Source of the DNA: Prosopocoilus inquinatus
Taxonomy: Eukaryota; Arthropoda; Insecta; Coleoptera; Lucanidae
Length of the DNA: 64,000 nucleotides
Reading direction: 5' to 3'
NCBI GenBank assembly: GCA_036172665.1
Contig: CM069872.1
Coordinates: forward strand, 45,804,101-45,868,100
The translations under genes were made by a program, and so were the position numbers. The notes under the pieces are model-generated. The model did no database searches and was not told the DNA's origin. It was given only the letters and a program-made list of their open reading frames with translations. Shown here in pieces: positions 34,901 through 40,890 of the stretch (position 1 is its first letter; each line of letters begins with the position of its first letter).

Positions 34901-35685
34901 GGTTCCAACCAATATTTTCGGAACAAATTTATACGAAACACAAAATATTTTGCATTCTCGACTGTTTGCGGGAAGTGCATTTCACATTTTTCTCTTCACT
35001 TGTTTATTGATTTTAAAATCATTGCCTTGAATGTTTTTATTTCTAAAATAATACGTTGTAATAAAACAAAAAATCTAAAATAGAAATAAATATTCGCTAC
35101 AGGGAATTCATTTGCAGTAATCATTAAGTTGCTTGAAGTTTTTTGAATTTTATTAAAAACTGAGTTTTGTTGCTAAGAGCTAGATGACACTATGATATTT
35201 TTTTGTAAAAAGTTGCAAAAATTTATTACAAACTGACAGAGACTTTATTGGTTAATTCTTCACAGTTTTCTGTCAGTTTTTTGCAAATTTGATACAAGAA
35301 ATATCACCGTGTCATACGGGCCTTACGCCAAAATACAATAGGGAAGATTGAAGGCGAACTTTTCTTGAATGAAATGATTTCGCAATTGCTGTTCTCTGTT
35401 GCATCTCGGAAAAACTTCTATTTATAATCATTTGAGGAATAATTAAGTCGTTCACAAATTTTATGAAGCGTAAAACAGATGTTACAAAGCTTTTTGACAC
35501 TGACCTTTCCACTGGAATATCCAGGATGTATATTTTAAAGCTACTTAATGAATGCTTTTCAGTCGATGTATTTTATTTTAAGAGATTTTAAATTTTTTAA
35601 AATATTGCAAGATATTTACTTACTTTGAGGCATCGATGAAGTAGATTACAAGTGAAGCTATACTTAGGATAAAAACCAGCACAAC
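4846..35685 (-). CDS. slo: slowpoke BK channel alpha subunit, partial gene (N-terminal exons not found)
   Basis: Pore-forming subunit of the Slo1 large-conductance potassium channel, which opens on depolarisation and cytosolic calcium in neurons and muscle. What is seen: about 24 exon positions with GT/AG borders and matching phases encode, in order, S1, S2, S3, the arginine-bearing S4, S5, the pore with TVGYGD, S6, RCK1, a linker with CKACH, RCK2 with the DQDDDDDPD calcium bowl, and a C terminus ending in KDDNS. About 1,050 codons are present. The Drosophila protein is about 1,200 residues, so the missing part is roughly the N-terminal 130-150 residues (S0 and the S0-S1 linker). Three exon positions are mutually exclusive sets and the linker has several cassettes. 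No frameshift or internal stop was seen in any exon. The gene looks intact and functional where visible. Confidence 0.97.
5026..5388 (-). CDS. slo: slo exon: RCK2 C-terminal lobe
   Basis: 121 codons, phase 0 at both ends, acceptor TCTTTAG, donor GTATGT. It encodes [20 protein letters not shown] through [60 protein letters not shown] and on to [10 protein letters not shown]. It is the largest exon in the gene part seen and closely follows the insect consensus. Confidence 0.98.
5448..5584 (-). CDS. slo: slo exon: calcium bowl
   Basis: 137 bases, acceptor CTTTTAG, donor GTAAGA. It encodes [20 protein letters not shown] then [20 protein letters not shown] and SLMST. The DQDDDDDPD run is the calcium bowl, the high-affinity calcium site of RCK2, and is fully preserved. 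Confidence 0.98.
5708..5987 (-). CDS. slo: slo exon: RCK2 core
   Basis: 280 bases, acceptor GTGTAG, donor GTAAAG. It encodes [40 protein letters not shown] and [20 protein letters not shown], then a variable [12 protein letters not shown] and [20 protein letters not shown]. The variable part differs from the fly RGPEFDNLSATA but sits inside the exon, so length here is not set by splicing in this model. Confidence 0.97.
6041..6265 (-). CDS. slo: slo exon: RCK2 first Rossmann strand
   Basis: 75 codons, phase 0 at both ends, acceptor TTTCAG, donor GTATGT. It encodes [20 protein letters not shown], the following [20 protein letters not shown], then [20 protein letters not shown] and [15 protein letters not shown]. 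Essentially the same as Drosophila. Confidence 0.98.
6321..6495 (-). CDS. slo: slo exon: linker end ([18 protein letters not shown])
   Basis: 175 bases, acceptor TTTGCAG, donor GTACTC. It encodes [40 protein letters not shown] and [18 protein letters not shown]. The [10 protein letters not shown] sequence is the conserved start of RCK2 in all Slo1 proteins. Confidence 0.97.
6496..8234 (-). other. slo: slo intron
   Basis: Intron between the APEQD cassette and the FDFEKTE exon. AT-rich. A plus-strand open frame at 6756-6944 is basic and resembles no family I can name; it is probably chance. No other feature seen. Confidence 0.6.
8235..8300 (-). CDS. slo: slo linker cassette exon ([21 protein letters not shown])
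   Basis: 66 bases, acceptor TTTTCAG, donor GTACGC, phase 2 to phase 2. Read in the slo frame it gives [21 protein letters not shown] then L and Met completed by the next exon's G. If skipped, the flanking exons still join as R-PTSRT. Symmetry, position and an open frame support a cassette. The donor lacks the usual purine-rich AAGT, which suggests weak or regulated use. Confidence 0.78.
8898..9039 (-). CDS. slo: slo exon: linker ([10 protein letters not shown])
   Basis: 142 bases, acceptor CTTTTAG, donor GTAACT. It encodes [20 protein letters not shown], then [20 protein letters not shown] and SPGYNS, with two bases of Arg. [12 protein letters not shown] matches Drosophila [11 protein letters not shown], while the Ala-rich tract before it in the fly is missing here. 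Rich in Asn; probably disordered. Confidence 0.93.
9107..9139 (-). CDS. slo: slo linker microexon ([10 protein letters not shown])
   Basis: 33 bases, acceptor TTCGCAG, donor GTAAGT, phase 1 to phase 1. It encodes [12 protein letters not shown], in the place of Drosophila GDITRDREDTNLLNR. Skipping it would keep the frame (R-V-THRNQ), so it may be optional. Confidence 0.85.
9140..10128 (-). other. slo: slo intron with a full CRE palindrome
   Basis: AT-rich intron between two linker exons. It contains TGACGTCA at 9449-9456, a perfect CRE consensus; a single 8-base match can arise by chance. Nothing else recognised. Confidence 0.4.
10129..10191 (-). CDS. slo: slo exon: linker ([16 protein letters not shown])
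   Basis: 63 bases, acceptor GTTACAG, donor GTATAC. It encodes [20 protein letters not shown], a proline-rich stretch seen in the Drosophila linker as [20 protein letters not shown]. Its first codon is Asp or Asn depending on which cassette precedes it. Confidence 0.95.
10616..10642 (-). CDS. slo: slo linker microexon (EDFTNTYP)
   Basis: 27 bases between CCTGCAG and GTAAGT, phase 1 to phase 1. After the basic cassette it reads [10 protein letters not shown] and then DHHPPP. Short, acidic and polar. The strong splice sites and the fit of phase on both sides support it; the tiny size limits certainty. Confidence 0.65.
11507..11557 (-). CDS. slo: slo linker cassette exon 3 ([16 protein letters not shown])
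   Basis: 51 bases, acceptor GTATAG, donor GTATGT, phase 1 to phase 1. With the preceding T it reads [18 protein letters not shown] basic segment of nearly this sequence is, to my recollection, an alternative linker form in Drosophila slo. It adds four positive charges to the linker. Confidence 0.82.
12790..12864 (-). CDS. slo: slo linker cassette exon 2 ([14 protein letters not shown]), candidate
   Basis: 75 bases, acceptor CATCTGGAA-side TTCCAG, donor GTAGGA, phase 1 to phase 1 as required here. Read in the slo frame it gives [21 protein letters not shown] then SYLE, with no stop. It is richer in GC than the intron around it. I do not recall this peptide from known slo proteins, and it is hydrophobic and methionine-rich, unlike the rest of the linker. 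The phase match and splice sites support it as a cassette, but chance is not excluded. Confidence 0.55.
13659..13694 (-). CDS. slo: slo linker cassette exon 1 ([11 protein letters not shown])
   Basis: 36 bases, acceptor CTTTTAG, donor GTAAAT, same start and end phase, so it can be used or skipped without frame change. With the T before it and the G after it, it reads [13 protein letters not shown] and joins DHHPPP. This is the clear counterpart of Drosophila LTVQPRSKFDDLD at the same place. Confidence 0.85.
   Translation of the reverse strand, partial: WQFNNVIGPTI
13994..14070 (-). CDS. slo: slo exon: RCK1-RCK2 linker with CKACH motif
   Basis: 77 bases, acceptor TTCTAG, donor GTGAGT. It encodes [25 protein letters not shown] in two blocks. 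The CKACH sequence matches the CXXCH heme-binding motif described in BK channels, and the CKC run adds more cysteines. The final single T must be completed by AT, TG or another phase-1 exon, and four candidates with that phase follow. Confidence 0.96.
14269..14424 (-). CDS. slo: slo exon: end of RCK1 ([14 protein letters not shown])
   Basis: 156 bases, acceptor AAACAG, donor GTAAAA. It completes Glu with its first base, then encodes [40 protein letters not shown] and [11 protein letters not shown], with two bases of Arg at the end. It is the C-terminal lobe of RCK1. The VEGVD stretch differs from Drosophila AEEGAD. Confidence 0.97.
14425..16466 (-). other. slo: slo intron
   Basis: Intron between the second SPD exon and the LCFTKLK exon. 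Short open frames at 15318-15585 and 15839-16102 on the plus strand have no recognisable content. Nothing else seen. Confidence 0.55.
16467..16579 (-). CDS. slo: slo mutually exclusive exon, late RCK1, version B
   Basis: 113 bases, acceptor TTTTCAG, donor GTAAGA. It encodes [20 protein letters not shown] then [17 protein letters not shown] plus two bases of Glu. Compared with its partner it changes M to T, T to Q, R to Q, M to C, V to T, P to T and AT to PS. These substitutions remove one positive charge and add a cysteine, so the two versions may differ in calcium or redox response (inference). Confidence 0.96.
16732..16800 (-). other. orphan exon-like block of unknown use
   Basis: A 69-base block on the minus strand is flanked by ATTTCAG and GTAAAA. 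It lies between the two mutually exclusive SPD exons and is richer in GC than the intron. In one frame it reads [22 protein letters not shown], which looks protein-like, but that frame needs phase 1, which neither neighbour offers. In the phase that fits between FKT and SPD it reads [20 protein letters not shown] then VLK, also open. It could be an uncharacterised slo cassette, an exon remnant or chance. Confidence 0.35.
17970..18082 (-). CDS. slo: slo mutually exclusive exon, late RCK1, version A
   Basis: 113 bases, acceptor TTGCAG, donor GTAAGT. It encodes [20 protein letters not shown] then [17 protein letters not shown] plus two bases of Glu. It is almost the same as the common Drosophila segment. 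Its partner 1.4 kb downstream has the same length and phases. Confidence 0.96.
18320..18475 (-). CDS. slo: slo exon: RCK1 ([16 protein letters not shown])
   Basis: 52 codons, phase 0 at both ends, acceptor TTTCAG and donor GTAAGT. It encodes [20 protein letters not shown], then the [20 protein letters not shown] stretch. It forms the flexible interface of RCK1. It must join to one of the two SPD exons that follow. Confidence 0.97.
18893..19045 (-). CDS. slo: slo exon: RCK1 ([15 protein letters not shown])
   Basis: 51 codons, phase 0 at both ends, acceptor TGATAG and donor GTAAAG. It encodes [40 protein letters not shown] and [11 protein letters not shown]. This is the core of RCK1, including helices of the assembly interface. 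Confidence 0.97.
19946..20051 (-). CDS. slo: slo mutually exclusive exon, RCK1, version B
   Basis: 106 bases, acceptor TGTGCAG, donor GTAAGA. It encodes [20 protein letters not shown] then [15 protein letters not shown], matching the best-known Drosophila form closely. Joins in phase 0 to the VHEADAC exon. Confidence 0.97.
20353..20458 (-). CDS. slo: slo mutually exclusive exon, RCK1, version A
   Basis: 106 bases, acceptor TTTTTAG, donor GTACCA. It encodes [20 protein letters not shown] then [15 protein letters not shown]. The paired exon 301 bases downstream has the same length and phases and encodes the same protein segment with about nine substitutions, so only one can be used per transcript. 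The segment is a helix and strand of the RCK1 Rossmann fold. The GTACCA donor is weaker than the GTAAGA of its partner. Confidence 0.96.
20673..20783 (-). CDS. slo: slo exon: RCK1 ([11 protein letters not shown])
   Basis: 111 bases between a GACCTAG acceptor and a GTAAAA donor. It encodes [20 protein letters not shown] then [16 protein letters not shown], the first Rossmann-fold strand and helix of RCK1. The acidic HEDREDVD stretch aligns with the vertebrate KDRDD region that holds the RCK1 calcium site residues. It begins with one base and ends with two bases of Arg codons, which fits all three upstream and both downstream alternatives. Confidence 0.97.
20784..23283 (-). other. slo: slo intron
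   Basis: Intron between S6/RCK1 version C and the HIVVCGH exon. Contains an open frame at 21181-21414 (minus) that begins hydrophobic; its best splice-bounded part is 34 bases and does not keep frame. A GC-richer stretch at about 22860-23080 follows a TACAGGGTG sequence of the kind found at ends of insect repeats. No supported gene. Confidence 0.5.
23284..23375 (-). CDS. slo: slo mutually exclusive exon, S6 end/RCK1 start, version C
   Basis: 92 bases, acceptor GTCTAG, donor GTGAGA. It encodes [20 protein letters not shown] then [10 protein letters not shown] plus two bases of Arg. This version is closest to the commonly cited Drosophila form and to the vertebrate segment (EIIELIGNRKKYGG). 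It is nearest to the constitutive RCK1 exon. Confidence 0.95.
24558..24649 (-). CDS. slo: slo mutually exclusive exon, S6 end/RCK1 start, version B
   Basis: 92 bases with the same phases as its two partners, acceptor TGGTAG and donor GTATTA. It encodes [20 protein letters not shown] then [10 protein letters not shown]. It is the most divergent of the trio: Trp in place of Cys/Ser after FAS, ITELAAN instead of IIDLIGT. It lies 5.7 kb downstream of version A and 1.2 kb upstream of version C. Comparable alternative exons are known in Drosophila slo at this position. Confidence 0.94.
27113..27272. mobile_element. MITE-like element in slo intron
   Basis: GGGCCGTATTCTCA at the left end and its near-inverse ending at 27272 (GGCCCATATTCTCAC when reversed) form imperfect terminal inverted repeats; CCGTGATTA is repeated in inverse further inside. 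Length about 160 bases. No coding content. Confidence 0.72.
27618..27738. mobile_element. short MITE-like element in slo intron
   Basis: GACGCTCAACTTAAA at about 27627-27641 is perfectly matched in inverse by TTTAAGTTGAGCGTC on the right. The arms continue outward to ATGTAC on the left and GTACAT on the right. Total about 120 bases. Confidence 0.78.
30368..30459 (-). CDS. slo: slo mutually exclusive exon, S6 end/RCK1 start, version A
   Basis: Starts phase 0 after TTTGCAG and ends with two bases of Arg before a GTACAT donor; 92 bases. It encodes [20 protein letters not shown] followed by [10 protein letters not shown]. It is the first of three 92-base exons of the same phase and the same protein position, which argues for mutually exclusive use. 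It differs from the other two in having Cys for Gly after KY and a charged FKREH tail. The sequence completes the S6 bundle-crossing region and links the gate to RCK1, so the choice should affect gating. Confidence 0.93.
30523..30720 (+). CDS. uncharacterised GC-rich open frame in slo intron
   Basis: A 65-residue open frame on the strand opposite slo, 60 bases beyond the acceptor side of S6/RCK1 version A. It starts [20 protein letters not shown] and continues [20 protein letters not shown]. The first 50 residues are Ala/Glu/Arg-rich, predicted helical, and the DNA is clearly richer in GC than the intron around it. The last residues look like intron. I recognise no family. It could be an exon of a nested gene, a retrocopied fragment, or an old coding remnant. 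Confidence 0.25.
   Translation: MALKRLGRAASALQEHRNYAEDRQNWLEAKGLSHEAKEAACSAQSQIHAFLCVCDWSVQTKDIHR
31132..31299 (-). CDS. slo: slo exon: pore loop, selectivity filter and S6
   Basis: 56 codons, phase 0 at both ends. It encodes the turret ([18 protein letters not shown]), the pore helix and the filter STVGYGDVY, then the first part of S6 ([16 protein letters not shown]). The GYGD signature identifies a potassium channel and the flanks identify Slo1. The exon ends in the middle of S6, so the following mutually exclusive exons finish that helix. Confidence 0.98.
31364..31515 (-). CDS. slo: slo exon: S4 voltage sensor and S5
   Basis: Starts after a CCTAAA-side TTTTAG acceptor with two bases that complete Gly, then [20 protein letters not shown]. 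The spaced arginines are the S4 gating charges; the rest is the S4-S5 linker and S5 ([20 protein letters not shown]). It ends in phase 0 at a GTGAGT donor, 64 bases upstream of the pore exon across a very short intron. Confidence 0.97.
31516..33048 (-). other. slo: slo intron containing the SINE
   Basis: Intron between the S3 and S4-S5 exons. Apart from the SINE at 31603-31863 it holds only AT-rich sequence and short open frames on both strands. Confidence 0.6.
31603..31863 (-). mobile_element. tRNA-derived SINE in slo intron
   Basis: On the minus strand the element begins near 31863 with GGGCCAGGGGTTAGAAGATC, an A-box-like tRNA start. About 35 bases later comes GGTCGCGAGTTCAAATC, a good B box. 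A tRNA-unrelated body of about 200 bases follows and ends in a run of nine A at about 31603-31611. This order (tRNA head, body, A tail) is that of an insect SINE. Target-site duplications are not clear. The insert lies 90 bases upstream of the S4-S5 exon. Confidence 0.8.
33049..33160 (-). CDS. slo: slo exon: S2-S3 loop, S3 and start of S4
   Basis: Starts after TTTCAG with [12 protein letters not shown] and ends with YLDRTWI plus the first base of a Gly codon, before a GTAATT donor. It encodes the cytoplasmic S2-S3 loop, the S3 helix ([19 protein letters not shown]) and the entry into the S4 voltage sensor. Length 112 bases, 37 codons plus one base. Near-identical to the Drosophila segment, as expected for this conserved part. 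Confidence 0.96.
33236..33572. mobile_element. MITE-like element in slo intron
   Basis: The left end reads CAGATAAAGCCGCTGCTACA and the right end, reversed, CTGATAAAGCTGGCGCTACA, with further similarity in ATGCNTNGAACG. These are inverted termini of about 32 bases. The interior, about 270 bases, is richer in GC than the intron and contains many copies of the ACGTTCGAA type word in both orientations. Confidence 0.8.
33662..33808. repeat. long hairpin (inverted repeat) in slo intron
   Basis: Two arms of about 65-70 bases are nearly complementary: both contain CCTACAAG(T/A)ATCAGTTACAACA(T/C)TGCAA and end in (A/G)CTGTCAA outward. The loop is only a few bases. This could be a small MITE that folds completely, or a structured RNA in the slo primary transcript. 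Confidence 0.8.
34503..34599 (-). CDS. slo: slo exon: S1-S2 loop and S2
   Basis: Bounded by TTTCAG and GTAAGT. It encodes [16 protein letters not shown], an extracellular loop with an N-glycosylation sequon (NNIT), then the S2 helix ending MVYFFIR. The first base completes an Asn codon split with the S1 exon (DASN-DGVERC). It ends in phase 0, so it joins directly to the FIAAS exon. Confidence 0.95.
35184..35315. mobile_element. MITE-like inverted repeat in slo intron
   Basis: ATGACACTATGATATTT on the left matches in inverse ATGACACGGTGATATTT on the right, followed in both arms by related TTGCAAAAA sequence. About 130 bases, AT-rich, no coding content. Confidence 0.7.
35624..35685 (-). CDS. 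slo: slo exon: S1 transmembrane segment
   Basis: First recognised exon. It follows a TTTCAG acceptor and ends at a GTAAGT donor; it starts in phase 0 and ends with two bases of a codon. It encodes [20 protein letters not shown], the S1 helix of the voltage-sensor domain and the start of the S1-S2 loop. In known slo proteins the residues before this are GRIL of the S0-S1 linker, so at least one more coding exon must lie upstream; none was found within 28 kb. Confidence 0.95.
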
Positions 35686-35828
35686 CTGAAACAAAAAAAA
35701 ATTGTTCAGATTTCCATATTTTCCTTACATGATGTTCATTCTTATTTAATAACTTAATTTAGTTTTTGTTTGAACGCACGCAAACTTGAAAACCCGCGTT
35801 ATGGTAAATGGTTTAACAAAAACTTAAG

Positions 35829-36053
35829 CCGTTTTAGACTACCCTATTTTTTATCCAAGATTTAGTTCAATTTCTATAAAAAGAATATTTAGGACACGAT
35901 ATCTTTTAGGGTGCAGATATTATTGGAGACAGAACATGTTCAATTTCTTCAGATAATTTTTGGCCCAATTTAAATTTTGCTATACCTCACTATATAATTT
36001 CAATTGCTCGAGAAATTGAAACAAATGTACGAGAAATTGGGTAGTCAAAAACG
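35829..36053. mobile_element. MITE-like inverted repeat just upstream of the S1 exon
   Basis: CCGTTTTAGACTACCCTATTT on the left is matched in inverse by TCGTTTTTGACTACCCAATTT from the right end, and CAATTTCT recurs inside both arms. About 225 bases, inserted about 145 bases upstream of the S1 exon acceptor. Confidence 0.72.
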
Positions 36054-39000
36054 ATCTTTAAAATATCCTTTGTTAAATTATGTTGGTTTTAAATACAGAG
36101 AGAATCGTATAACACTCTATACAGACAAAAATTGTGTAGAAATAAATGCAAATGAAATGAAATAATGCATTTCCGAGTCGTATAAAAAGGTACTTAGGAG
36201 TTTTCAACATTTCGTAGCTATGGTTACTACTCAATTCTCAATGTTGAATCATCTAAAAACTGCACATAGGATAGGAAGTTGTTTTTAAGGAAGTTATAAA
36301 CGATGTAAAAGTATATCTGCAATCTTATAAGGTTCAGAGTGTCCATGTATCTGAATTCTAATTCGCGTCCTTTTTTTGTTACTTTCATTAAACATATCTT
36401 TCAGCATTTCATCTCATTCACTGTTTTGATTTTTATGGGATAGCCTCGTTTTCTTCTATTCTTTCTTTAAACATATCGGCCTTACTTTTTTTTCTGTCTG
36501 GTATCCTACTTTTAAGCTTCCCCTTTCTTAGCTCCATAGCTATCCACTTACGTTCTAGTACTTTTTTTTCTATATATTTCCCTATTGCAAGGGTGTAATG
36601 CCTTACTTTGCACGACCCAGTCTGGCATGATGGTCTTGTCTTCCATTTATCTGTAATTTAGATGTTTCAAAACTAAGAAAATCTGTCTATCTTTCTAAAT
36701 CTAATCTTCTTGTCGAAGGCGAAACTTTCACAAGTTTAGGTGAAATTCCACTTACAGAGAATTTTAATTTTTGAAGACAGTTTCTCTATTACTAGTAAAA
36801 TAAAATTTCTACTTATTTTTGGCACATGCCTTTCTAGTTTTGATCCCTACAATACATTTTTACGATTATCTTTTTTATTTACTACGGACGACTTCCTGTT
36901 TAGGGGAAAAAAAAACTGGGAGAAGTTTACACCTGTTAACGTTTTAAATGCTTTCGGGCAGGGGCATATTTAAGCATCGTCTTTATGGACTCCAGGCCAA
37001 AGGGCACCTTTACGGTCGAAAAATAAAATCAAAAAATTTAAATAAAAATATTGCAGAAGTTTTCTTTTGTTCCTAGATAAAGGCTGCAAGATTGGTTGCT
37101 CAAAATTGTCAAATCACTAAATCACGTGATAATTTTCTCAGGCGCTGATTGGTTTTAATCCGACCGTTGACTTGACGACTTCGAGCAAGTTGGCCGTTCA
37201 CTTAATACAGCCCAATCTTTGGTTTGCAATACTATTGGAGTTAAAAACATAAATCACAATTAGCTACATGTAAGAGAGATGATATCATCTCTTTGTGATG
37301 ACATGTTACCACATAACATCAAAAATTATTTTGGCCAAAGGTAATCATGAATTTTAGAATTAATTAGGTTCGGGGAATGCATCAATCATTTTTTGATTGC
37401 CAAAATTTGTCAAGCAGTTCTGAAAAAGGTATTTGCCGTTATTTCTTTAGTTCGTTGGTTTTACTTGCTGTTAATATTTTCTTGAATTCATTTCATGACC
37501 GCTCTTGATCAAATTAATTTTTGCTGTCTCGGTATAATTCGTTATATTTTAGATAGCTTAAACAGCGACATCCTACGATCGCTTTTTGACAATTTGCAAC
37601 AAAAGTCCACAATATTCGACAAGAGTGAGTAAATAAAGGGAATAAAACTTAATAAAACAGGATTCGCAGTCTTGCCGCAGGCAAATATTGCTTTGACGTT
37701 TTAAATTTTAATTTCTCCAAGAGATCTTCCTGTTACTTTTATTTTTCTCGATTTAACCAGTTTTTAATCAGTTGAAACATACATAAAAAATATCAATCTA
37801 AGCTATGAATAATTTATGAGTGTAAATTGTATTACGCTGATATGCAAGACATTTTTTAATTTGTTAAATGACTTTTAAAAACTCAAAATTTAATGGTAGC
37901 GGAGTTGTTACACACAAATAAACAAGATTATATTTCAAAATTAAATGAATGGAATGAACTTGATAAGAAGAATGATAATTCAAACCACGAATTGCCGTAC
38001 TCATTTCACCACTGATTTTCTGACTGACTTGAATTTCCGCAAGTGATAACTAAAGTATTTCCTGTACATTGTTCTTTATCATTTACAGATATGTTTCTTT
38101 TGGGCATAATAATTAAACTTAAAAACCGCTGCCGCTTTGTCTTTGTTATTCATTCACATTCTAAATTATTTGTTTTTGCTTCTATAGAAGACTGTGAGAT
38201 TGCATTAATAGAAATTTGATTTTTCGTTCAGTCCGAATTACAATATCGCGTGCTAAGCTGTGGTATAAAATATTTAGAATGTTTCTAGTCAAAACCACTT
38301 AAAAAGAAAATGACACTATTTACATTGCGGTGAAATTTTAAAAGCACGCGAATGGATTTATTAAGCAATTTTCAAAGGAAAATAAATCTTAGAATATACG
38401 TTAAGTGTTCGGGCAAAATATTTAGTTTAGAAGTTTTATATATTAAAAATATATATTAAGTAATAAATTGGATATTTTCTCTTAGAAGAATATAAAAAAA
38501 TAATAAATTGGTCTAGTTTTACGATCTAAATTAAAGTATTTTTATGCAGTTTTAACGTGTATACAAAATAAACTGATGAATCAGTAAAAAATGAGTCTCG
38601 GTTGCATCATTTCCTTTTTTCTTTTTTGATTATTTAGAGTAAATTTATTAATTCTGAAGACGGTTAAATTCAGAAAATTTCCAACAACTACAATCTTCTA
38701 AAATCAAATTGCTTTATTGCCCGGATTGAAATTATTTATCTTAGAAACGTCAAAATCCTTGAAAAGAATCACAAACATTAAAACATGACTTTCATAAGCA
38801 TTAAATACAAAGAGCATTCTCCAGAGCTCAAATTGCAACCATTACCACCTACCAACAACCCTCAAAATAAATTGCCTTTACAAAATATTACTTCTATTAT
38901 TTATTTTTGGACCAGCTTAGGACAATTTCATTACTAACCGCATTCATCATCATTATTTGGCATTATTAACTCGCTTTAAATGTAATTCGTAATTATCAGC

Positions 39001-40194
39001 AAACTTTAAGTCCAATTTTATTTATGAATATTATGTACAAGAAAGGACCAAAAGTGGAATCCCAAAGTACACTTGTTGAAATTTTGCATTTCTGTAGGCT
39101 GCTTAAGTTTTCAATAAATAAAGTCGATTCAATCCATATCTTAAGTTTAGTAGCTTAGCCTAATTTAATTATACAGAAGCATACACCTCTCGTGACTTAC
39201 AAGCAAGGAATCAGTGTCATTGCTGTAAGTTCTCATGCAAGACTGTAGATATTATAATATAATAAAAATGTTTTGATTAAAATCTATTCACAAGAGTAGT
39301 TGTAACCATAACATGAATGAAGGTTTAGATAAGAAATTGAAGCATTAAAGTATGTCAGAGGTACCACGGCGGGCGCCTCCACCAAAAAAGCTCACTTTAA
39401 CCGCAAAATATAAAGAAATAGTTTAATTCTATTGTAAGTTTCTTAGAAACCGAAAACTTCAGGACTATAGTATAAAGATTTACGAAGCGCACTTTATTGA
39501 TCAGACAGTTTGTCTACTTTCCAACTCACAAAACCGCATACCGCAGTAAGCAAAGTTTTCCCTGCGCTAAAATATTTCCTTCTAAAAAGTTTTCACTTTT
39601 ATTTCTCTAAAACAAATGCGAAATTATCACGGAGGAACTATTTTCCACAACAAAAAACCTACCTGCACCTTTCTGAAATTTATGTATAACATGGCCTAGG
39701 AACATGTCAACAAATCAGTTGTTATGTTATCATTCATCCGTGATTCGCATTATCAGAGCTGTCTAGCCGGATCTCGTGAAATATTCGCACATGCATAAAA
39801 CATTGTTTGTCAACTTCGGTGCGGAAAATGTAGTCTCCGTCCGCTTTCCTCCGTATGAATGTGGCTCTAAAAATAGTATGCAGGAATGTAAGTTGCTCAT
39901 GTTGTTGTTTGTCATTTGTATGCGTTATGTTTTCCGAAATAGTCCGCCAAAGTCGATAAAATAAATATCGTTTATTTTATTTTATTTTTCATTCAATTCT
40001 TCATCATTGAGACGTGAAAATGCTACCGGAAACACGGTGGTTGACTGATGTATGATGTATCAGAGGATAGCTTAACGATGCGTGCACAAAGGGAAAAAGC
40101 TCCTATGTATATTTCTGTGTGCTTCTTACTACTTTCTTCGGAAATTCAACATCGTAGAGAATTTATACAAAACGGAAATATAAATAAAAAAATT
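36054..40194. other. upstream region of slo, AT-rich, no gene recognised
   Basis: Probably the large upstream intron or 5' region of slo. A T- and C-rich tract at about 36350-36700 reads on the minus strand as broken, Lys-rich peptide fragments and may be a decayed retroelement. At 37561-37590 a short copy of the A unit of the 40.2 kb palindrome occurs. On the minus strand at about 39750-39875 a 43-codon open frame follows a TATTTTTAG acceptor; no family recognised. I searched by eye for the S0 helix and the GQTTTGRIL segment and did not find them. Confidence 0.45.
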
Positions 40195-40204
40195 CTCGAA
40201 CATA

Positions 40205-40890
40205 TAAAATAGCGACATCTTACGATCGCTTTTTGACCTGACATTGCAGTAGGATAGACAAATTGAAGCGGGAGTTGCTCCTAATAAGTCCCCCATGCAA
40301 GGCGGCCATGCTTGCTGTCAAAGCATAATGAAAGATTTTAGAAAAATTTTGTGCAAATCGTTTTTGATTATAGTGAGAACCTCGAGCAGCCTCTGGACAG
40401 CTGTTTCAGCCCTGCTTGGGGCTTCTTCAGCAGAGACGTAGCTCGACATTCCCACTGCAGACCAAAAACGACTTGCCCAATTTATTCGCAAATGCGATGT
40501 AAGAATAATGAACATTTAAAATAGCGACATGTTACTATCGCTTTTTGACCTGACATTGCAGTAGGATAGACAAATTAAAGCGGGATTTGCTCCTAATCCG
40601 CCTTGCATGGGGGACTTATTAGGAGCAAATCCCGCTTCAATTTGTCTATCCTACTGCAATGTCAGGTCAAAAAGCGATAGTAAGATGTCGCTATTTTATA
40701 TGTTCATCATTCTTACATCGCATTTGCGAATAAATTGGGCAAGTCGTTTTTGGTCTGCAGTGGGAATGTCGAGCTACGTCTCTGCTGAAGAAGCCCCAAG
40801 CAGGGCTGAAACAGCTGTCCAGAGGCTGCTCGAGGTTCTCACTGCAATCAAAAACGATTTGCACAAAATTTTTCTAAAAAAATTCTCGTT
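40205..40890. repeat. recent palindromic repeat cluster (A-B-A then inverted A-B)
   Basis: Unit A, about 80-100 bases from AATAGCGACATCTTAC to about CCCATGCAAGGCGG, lies at 40210-40312. Unit B, about 195 bases, lies at 40318-40515. A second, shortened A lies at 40516-40600. Then inverted A lies at 40599-40698 and inverted B at 40700-40885. Copies differ at only a few positions, so the rearrangement is recent. Both B copies carry the same open frame (SSYVSAEEAPSRAETAVQRL and on), 65 residues on the minus strand and within 115 residues on the plus strand. AAAAAAATTCTCG occurs at both outer edges. No known element recognised. Confidence 0.9.

Noticed and set aside
37181..37240. Minus-strand TKDWAVLSERP, looked at as a match to slo EAKDWAGELISG
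   Set aside because: Only KDWA agrees; the following residues and the splice sites do not fit the slo S0-S1 linker.
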